This document shows, one piece after another, positions 32,822 to 37,307 of a DNA stretch of 37,307 bases. The stretch covers positions 1 to 37,307 of the forward strand of contig RPRK01000026.1 in assembly GCA_003818495.1 (NCBI GenBank). Reading direction: 5' to 3'. Within the stretch, counting starts at the first letter, position 1. Every line of letters starts with the position of its first letter. The position numbers were made by a program, and so were the translations under genes. The notes below the pieces were generated by a model, which ran no database searches, was not told the origin of the DNA, and saw only the letters and a list, made by a program, of their open reading frames with translations. This DNA is from Burkholderiales bacterium. Lineage in GTDB: Bacteria > Pseudomonadota > Gammaproteobacteria > Burkholderiales > Burkholderiaceae_E.

Positions 32822-32827
32822 CGACGC

Positions 32828-33388
32828 ATGCACGTCCGCCGCCTCGTTCCCGACGACGCCCCCGCCTACCGGGCGCTGATGCTCGACGCCTACCGCGACC
32901 ATCCGGACGCGTTCACCTCGTCGGCCGAGGAACGCGCCGCGCAGCCGACCGACTGGTGGGCCTGGCGGCTCGCGCCGGGCGACACGGTCGCGCAGCGGGT
33001 GTTCGGCGCGTTCGACGGCGACCTGCTGCTCGGTGCGTCGGGCTGGTCGCGCGGCGATCGCGCGAAGGCCGCGCACCGTGCCGAACTGTTCGGCATGGCA
33101 GTCGTCGCCGCGGCACGCGGGCGCGGCGCGGGCCAGGCCCTGGTCGAGGCGGTGGTCGCCGACGCACGGGCCGCGGGCGCGCTCACGATGACGCTCACCG
33201 TCACCGACGGCAACGGCACTGCAGAGCGGCTGTACGCGCGCTGCGGGTTCGTGCGCATCGGGCTCGAGCCGATGGCGGTCAGGGTGGGCGACGCCTTCGT
33301 GGCGAAGGCGACGATGTGGCGGCGGCTCGTGGAGGACAGTCCGGATCCTGGTGCGGCGCGGGGCGGCACGGACGGCACCGGGCGCTAG
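32828..33388 (+). CDS. GNAT-family N-acetyltransferase
   Basis: Acetyl-CoA-dependent acetyltransferase of 186 residues. The acetyl-CoA binding motif is VVAAARGRGAGQALVEAV (R/Q-x-x-G-x-G/A), followed by the strand LTMTLTVTDGNGTAERLYARCGF, a typical motif B. The N-terminus (VRRLVPDDAPAYRALMLDAY) is the usual strand 1-helix 1 start. The acceptor is unknown. The stop codon TAG overlaps a -10-like TAGACT that may serve the next gene, and the enolase gene follows 35 nt later, so the two may be partly cotranscribed. Confidence 0.88.
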   Translation: MHVRRLVPDDAPAYRALMLDAYRDHPDAFTSSAEERAAQPTDWWAWRLAPGDTVAQRVFGAFDGDLLLGASGWSRGDRAKAAHRAELFGMAVVAAARGRGAGQALVEAVVADARAAGALTMTLTVTDGNGTAERLYARCGFVRIGLEPMAVRVGDAFVAKATMWRRLVEDSPDPGAARGGTDGTGR

Positions 33389-33423
33389 ACTCGCGGCCAC
33401 CCCCATCGCCCCGGAGCCCCGCC

Positions 33424-34539
33424 ATGCCCCGCATCGTCGACGTCGAGATCCTGCAGGTCGACCTGCCCCCGAAGGTGCCGCGCTCCGACGCGATCCAGTC
33501 CTTCGTCACGCAGGAGACGCCGATCGTGCGGCTCGTGACCGACGACGGCGCGCAAGGCATCGGCTACAGCTACACCATCGGCACCGGCGGCTCGTCGGTG
33601 GTCGCGCTGCTGGCCGACCACCTCGCGCCGCGGCTGATCGGCCGGGACGCCGACGACATCGAGGCGATCTGGAAGGACCTGTTCTTCCACACCCATGCGA
33701 CCGCGGTCGGCGCGATCACCGCGCTCGCACTCGCCGCGATCGACACCGCGCGCTGGGACCTGCGCGGCCGGCGCCTCGGCCTGCCGCTGTGGAAGCTCGC
33801 CGGCGGCGCGCAGGCGCGCGTGCCGGTCTACAGCACCGAGGGCGGCTGGCTGCAGCTCGACACCGACACGCTGGTGCGCGAATCGGTGGCGGCGAAGGCC
33901 GCGGGGTTTCGCGGCGTGAAGATCAAGGTCGGCAAGCCGCACGTGTCCGAGGACGTGGCGCGGCTGCGCGCGGTGCGCGAGGCGGTCGGCGACGGCTTCG
34001 AGATCATGACCGACGCCAACCAGGGCTTCGACGTCGCCGAGGCGATCCGGCGCGCGCGCCATTTCGAGCCGCTCGACCTCGCCTGGTTCGAGGAGCCGCT
34101 GCCGGCCGAGGACCTCGGCGGCCATGTGCGGCTGGCCGCCTCGACCTCGATCCCGGTCGCGGTCGGCGAGTCGATGTATTCGCTGCAGCACTTCCGCGAG
34201 TACCTGCAGCGCGACGCCTGCTCGATCGTGCAGGTCGACGTCGCCCGCATCGGCGGCATCACGCCCTGGCTCAAGGTGGCGCACCTGGCCGAGAGCTTCA
34301 ACGTGCCGGTGTGCCCGCACTTCCTGATGGAGCTGCACGTGTCGCTGACCGCGTCGGCGCCGGCGGCGAAGTGGGTCGAGTACATCCCGCAGCTCGACGA
34401 CGTGACCACCTCGCGGATCCGCATCGAGGACGGGTATGCGCGGCCGCCGGACACGCCGGGCAACGGCATCGACTGGGACTGGTCGGTGATCGAGGCGCGG
34501 ACGGTCGCGCGGCGGCGGGTGGCGGCGAAGGGCGCCTGA
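33424..34539 (+). CDS. Mandelate racemase-subgroup enolase-superfamily enzyme (probable acid-sugar dehydratase)
   Basis: Mg-dependent enzyme of 371 residues that abstracts a proton alpha to a carboxylate. Active-site residues sit at K166 and K168 (VKIKVG), D197 (TDANQ), E223 (FEEP), E249 (GES), D272 (VDVARIGG), H299 (CPHF) and E319. These match mandelate racemase K164, K166, D195, E221, E247, D270, H297 and E317 with a constant offset of two, so the whole catalytic set including the His-Asp dyad is present. The surrounding sequence (EEPLPAEDLGGH, ITPWLKVAHLAE, PHFLMELHVSL) is closer to the talarate/galactarate dehydratases. ATG 33424 has CGGAG upstream. No transporter or pathway partner is adjacent, so the substrate is unassigned. 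Confidence 0.92.
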   Translation: MPRIVDVEILQVDLPPKVPRSDAIQSFVTQETPIVRLVTDDGAQGIGYSYTIGTGGSSVVALLADHLAPRLIGRDADDIEAIWKDLFFHTHATAVGAITALALAAIDTARWDLRGRRLGLPLWKLAGGAQARVPVYSTEGGWLQLDTDTLVRESVAAKAAGFRGVKIKVGKPHVSEDVARLRAVREAVGDGFEIMTDANQGFDVAEAIRRARHFEPLDLAWFEEPLPAEDLGGHVRLAASTSIPVAVGESMYSLQHFREYLQRDACSIVQVDVARIGGITPWLKVAHLAESFNVPVCPHFLMELHVSLTASAPAAKWVEYIPQLDDVTTSRIRIEDGYARPPDTPGNGIDWDWSVIEARTVARRRVAAKGA

Positions 34540-34555
34540 CCGGACCGCCCCGGTC
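34538..34555. terminator. Small hairpin between convergent genes
   Basis: GACCGG (34538-34543) and CCGGTC (34550-34555) form a perfect 6-bp stem with a 6-nt loop at the enolase stop codon and 40 nt beyond the DUF898 stop. It could act in both directions, but there is no T-run. Confidence 0.35.
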
Positions 34556-34594
34556 TCGGTGGCGCGGCCGTCGCCGGTGCCGCGGCGGGCGCCT

Positions 34595-35866
34595 TCAGTC
34601 CACCGGGCGGAGCCGTCGCTCGATCGACTCGAGCCCGTCGAACGCGATCAGTTCGACCGACTCGGCCTTCGCGCGATGTTCGCGGACCCGTGCGAACGGC
34701 AGGTAGAGCCCGAGGGTCGCCAGCGTCAGCAGCACGTTCATGGCGCGCAGCCGGGCATGGCGCAAAGGCTGCAGCGCGCACCGGCCGACGATCGCCGTGC
34801 CCAGGCGCAGGCCGTTCCAGGTCGCGGCGAACAGGGAGGCCTCGAACCACGCGAGCGCGAGCGCGACGACTCCCCCCCGAGCGACCTGCTGGCACAGCCA
34901 GCCCGCGTGGTGGGCGTCCGCCTGCGCACGCAGTGGCGCGATCGCCTCCGCGTGACGCTCGGGCGGCAGCGGGATCAGCTCGAGCACGTTCGGCTCGGGC
35001 GGGATCAGGACGCCGAGCCCCTGCACGACGGCGAGTCCGACGATCAGCACCCCGACGGCTCCGATGGTCGCGATCGGGTACGCGAGATCGGCCGGCACGA
35101 AGCGGATCGGCTCGCGTCCGAACACGATCCGCCCGAACGCGATCCGGTCCGCGCGGCTGCGTGACCACACCGCGAGCACGAGTCCGACGGGGACGCACAG
35201 GAGCGTCACGAAGAGCGCGGACGCGAAGCCGAGGCCCAGGGCCCGCACCTCGCTGTCGTGAGCCTCCGGGTCGATCGACGCGAGCTGCAGCATCAGCGCG
35301 AGGACCCAGCCTGCGAGCACGGTGCAGCCCGCGCCGAGCAGCGCCGCCGGCCAGGCACTGTTCTGCAGCTCCCGCCGGCGGCCGCGGAATACGGGGCTCA
35401 GTCCGCGCCAGCGCACGGACGCAAGTCGCGCGCGCACCTCGGCCATGTGGCACGCGGATGCCGCAGCACCGCCCGCGACCGCCAGGATCGCGAACGCCAG
35501 CGAGTCGCCGACCGCGACGAAGGACATCACGACCCACTCGACCAGCGGGCGATCCGACCACAGGCCCGCGGCGACGGTGATCGCCACGACCGGGCCGAGC
35601 GCGTCCCAGGGCCGCCATCGCGGCGGCCCGGTGTCCTCGAGCGGGCTGCCGGCGACGATCGTGTGCCGCAGGTGCCAGCGCAGCGATCGCCGCCGGGCCC
35701 ACGGCGCGTACAGACCCAATGTGAGCAGCAGGAACGCCAGGTTGACCAGCCAGACCCGCAGCAGGCCGGCGCCCGTGCCGGTGAAGCGGACCGCATGGCG
35801 CGCCTGCGGCGACGGCGGGAGCGCGGCCGGTGCGCGATCGCGGGACGCGGGTGGTGGCGCATTCAT
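34595..35866 (-). CDS. DUF898 (YjgN-like) polytopic membrane protein
   Basis: An integral membrane protein of 423 residues, function unknown. Visible features are the N-terminal FTGTGAGLLRVWLVNLAFLLLT, repeated once near the C-terminus as RAMNVLLTLATLGLYLPF, and the motif GLYAPWARRRSLRW/FARVREHRAKAES, both hallmarks of DUF898. About seven hydrophobic stretches are present. The ATG at 35866 overlaps the stop of the M48 peptidase gene (ATGA), so expression is coupled. A second DUF898 gene lies on the other side of that peptidase. DUF898 and M48 genes are often adjacent, suggesting a membrane-protein quality or envelope role, but this is inference. Confidence 0.85.
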   Translation of the reverse strand: MNAPPPASRDRAPAALPPSPQARHAVRFTGTGAGLLRVWLVNLAFLLLTLGLYAPWARRRSLRWHLRHTIVAGSPLEDTGPPRWRPWDALGPVVAITVAAGLWSDRPLVEWVVMSFVAVGDSLAFAILAVAGGAAASACHMAEVRARLASVRWRGLSPVFRGRRRELQNSAWPAALLGAGCTVLAGWVLALMLQLASIDPEAHDSEVRALGLGFASALFVTLLCVPVGLVLAVWSRSRADRIAFGRIVFGREPIRFVPADLAYPIATIGAVGVLIVGLAVVQGLGVLIPPEPNVLELIPLPPERHAEAIAPLRAQADAHHAGWLCQQVARGGVVALALAWFEASLFAATWNGLRLGTAIVGRCALQPLRHARLRAMNVLLTLATLGLYLPFARVREHRAKAESVELIAFDGLESIERRLRPVD

Positions 35867-36966
35867 CTCGGCGAGGGTCCGCTGGTCGGGCGGGCGCAGG
35901 TCGCGACGTCGCCGCGCCGCAGCCGCGCCGCGCGTTCCGGCGTCGACGGATGCGTCGACAGCCAGTCGCCGCCGTCCCGTTCGCCGCTGCGGCGGCCGAG
36001 TTCGAGCAGCAGGTCGGCCATCGGACCCGTCGGTCGGCCGGCGCGCGTCATCATCTCGATCGCGAAGCAGTCGGCCTGCGACTCGTGGCCGCGCCGGTAG
36101 GCGAGCCCCGCGACCGCGGACGCGGCCGTCGTGGTCAGCGTCGACAGGTCGCCGAGCGCGAGCGCCAGGCCGACGTTCATCACCGCCTGCTCGACCACCA
36201 TCCGGGTGCCGTGCCGGTGCATCACATGGCCGATCTCGTGGGCGAGCACGCCGAGCAGCGCGTCGTCGGGCAGCCGCAGCCTGGCCGCGAGCTCGACCAG
36301 CTCGTCGGTGAGGACCACCGCGCCACCGGGCAGCGCGAACGCGTTCGGACCGACGCCACGCCGCAGGTGCAGCTCGAGTCGCGGCACGTAGCCGGCGTCG
36401 TGCCCCACCTCGGGCGGCATCGAGCCGCGCAGCGTGTCGAAGGCGGCGCGCAGCGCATCCTGGCGCTCGGCGGGCAGACGGCTCGGCGCCAGCCATGTGC
36501 CCTTCAGCACCTCTTCCGAGACCGCGAGCTCCCAGTCGAGCGGCACGTGCCGGGCGACCCGCTCGCCCACCCACGGCATGCCGAACCGGTGCAGCACGAG
36601 CACGAACGCGACGCACAGCGCGGCCACGCCGAGCAGCACCGACCAGCGGGTCTGCATCAGCGCGGCGAGCCCGGGCCGCAGGCCCGCGGCGTCGCAGGCC
36701 CGCTGCCAGGCGTCCGGCCGGTCGATCTGCAGGCTGCCGAGGCCACGCACGCCGACGGTCAGCCGGACCGGCCCGCCCCGGGCGCTCCAGCGGGACGGCC
36801 AGTCGACGTCGCGCCCGGGCACCGTCCGCGTCGGCTCGCCGGGCACGTCGACCCGCAGCTCGGGCCCGTCGGATGCGCGAGCGATGCGGACCGTCACCGG
36901 GCGCGGCCGGGTGCCGAGCCCGTCGAACCAGAGCGCGTCGATCGCATCGTCGTCCGGGCCGGCCAT
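35863..36966 (-). CDS. M48 family membrane-anchored metallopeptidase
   Basis: Zinc metallopeptidase of 367 residues. The active site is HEIGH at 243-247, with third zinc ligand E295 in GHESQADCFAIEMM. One membrane helix at about 107-124 (WSVLLGVAALCVAFVLVL) separates an N-terminal cytoplasmic domain from the catalytic part. FALPGGAVVLTDELVE and STHPSTPERAARL are typical of the BepA/LoiP branch, which degrades misfolded envelope proteins. ATG 36966 lies 5 nt after the upstream DUF898 stop, and its TGA overlaps the next ATG, so three genes are tightly coupled. The N-terminal ~100 residues (with DGPELRVDVPGE) are not a domain I recognise. Confidence 0.88.
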   Translation of the reverse strand: MAGPDDDAIDALWFDGLGTRPRPVTVRIARASDGPELRVDVPGEPTRTVPGRDVDWPSRWSARGGPVRLTVGVRGLGSLQIDRPDAWQRACDAAGLRPGLAALMQTRWSVLLGVAALCVAFVLVLHRFGMPWVGERVARHVPLDWELAVSEEVLKGTWLAPSRLPAERQDALRAAFDTLRGSMPPEVGHDAGYVPRLELHLRRGVGPNAFALPGGAVVLTDELVELAARLRLPDDALLGVLAHEIGHVMHRHGTRMVVEQAVMNVGLALALGDLSTLTTTAASAVAGLAYRRGHESQADCFAIEMMTRAGRPTGPMADLLLELGRRSGERDGGDWLSTHPSTPERAARLRRGDVATCARPTSGPSPR

Positions 36967-36971
36967 CGGGG

Positions 36972-37307
36972 TCAGCCGATCACGTCCAGGCCGGCCGCAT
37001 CGGCGAGCATGTCCCCGACGCCGCCGGTCTGCGCCTGCAGCCGGCCGGTGACCGTGTCCAGCCCGCCGCGCACGTGCAGCCGGACCGACTCGACCTTCAT
37101 CCGGTACTCGCGGACGCGTGCGAACGGCCGCCACAGGCCGAGCGTGATCAGCGTGAGGGCCACGTTCACGATGCGCAGCCACGTGAAGCGGGCCGCCGGC
37201 AGCGTGCACTGGGTGCGCACGATCCGGCCCAGCCCCGCGCCGTTCCAGACCAGCGCGAAGACACGCGCCTCGCGCCAGGCGATCGCGGGCACCGCGAAGA
37301 GGAAGAG
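36972..37307 (-). CDS. DUF898 family membrane protein (partial, C-terminus)
   Basis: C-terminal part of a second DUF898 protein; the gene runs off the end of the window and about 111 residues are visible. Sequence LRIVNVALTLITLGLWRPFARVREYRMK lines up with LRAMNVLLTLATLGLYLPFARVREHRAK of the other DUF898 protein, so the two are paralogues. It ends 5 nt before the peptidase start. The last residues (LQAQTGGVGDMLADAAGLDVIG) form a short tail absent from the other copy. Confidence 0.82.
   Translation of the reverse strand, partial: LFLFAVPAIAWREARVFALVWNGAGLGRIVRTQCTLPAARFTWLRIVNVALTLITLGLWRPFARVREYRMKVESVRLHVRGGLDTVTGRLQAQTGGVGDMLADAAGLDVIG

Larger units (their letters stand above)
32491..32827. 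other. Divergent intergenic region upstream of oxidase and GNAT genes
   Basis: A 337-bp gap without a credible gene. It holds a CRP-like site (32649-32664), a short inverted repeat CCGGCG/CGCCGG (32582-32595), a tetranucleotide repeat GGACGGACGGTCGGTCGG (about 32787-32803) and the -10-like box of the GNAT gene. The long open frames crossing it are GC-driven. Confidence 0.5.

Overview
The window is very GC-rich (about 70%) and densely packed with short intergenic gaps and GTG/ATG start overlaps. TRAP and NMT1-type ABC uptake systems, many sugar-acid and hydroxyacid dehydrogenases, a Cpx-like two-component module and DUF898/M48 genes point to a betaproteobacterium, most likely Burkholderiales. 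That assignment is inference from gene content. I saw no rRNA, tRNA, CRISPR array, transposase or prophage gene.

Layout. 1-4912 (minus): a transcription unit running hydratase, acyl-CoA ligase, NMT1-type binding protein, ABC ATPase, ABC permease (cut by the window edge), probably for uptake and CoA activation of a small organic acid. 5073-6299 (plus): a membrane fatty acid hydroxylase/sterol desaturase-family protein. 6346-11401: a regulated oxidative cluster with an Ldh2-type dehydrogenase, an SDR and a phytanoyl-CoA-dioxygenase-like enzyme (minus), and a LacI regulator and a D-2-hydroxyacid dehydrogenase (plus). A perfect 16-bp LacI-type operator lies between the dioxygenase and the regulator. 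11426-14666 (minus): a Cpx-like envelope-stress module (Spy/CpxP-like protein, ICMT-family membrane protein, OmpR-type regulator, histidine kinase) with a CpxR-box-like site upstream.

14827-24320: a divergent sugar-acid locus. The minus arm is GntR/FCD regulator, glucarate-dehydratase-like enolase, mannitol-dehydrogenase-family oxidoreductase, SDR and FAH-family hydrolase. The plus arm is an L-idonate-5-dehydrogenase-like zinc enzyme and TRAP dctP-dctQ-dctM. A near-palindrome covers both start regions. The genes suggest import of a hexonate, oxidation at C5, re-reduction to an epimer, dehydration, oxidation at C4 and hydrolysis to pyruvate plus a C3 acid, with no kinase or aldolase. 24391-25569 (plus) is a stand-alone class I aminotransferase.

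25572-32490 (minus) is the most unusual part. A 1,943-residue lipoprotein joins a galactose-oxidase-like copper radical oxidase with all catalytic residues, two discoidin domains, putative-Ig and PKD domains, a YVTN propeller, two c-type haem sites, a PA14 domain and a cysteine-containing tail. It is followed by overlapping or closely spaced genes for a monohaem cytochrome c and a Sco-type copper chaperone. 32828-34539 (plus) holds a GNAT acetyltransferase and a mandelate-racemase-subgroup enolase. 34595-37307 (minus) holds DUF898, M48 peptidase and a second DUF898 gene (cut by the window end). Five genes share a -10-like hexamer 6-8 nt upstream of ATG and no Shine-Dalgarno sequence, which suggests leaderless transcripts.
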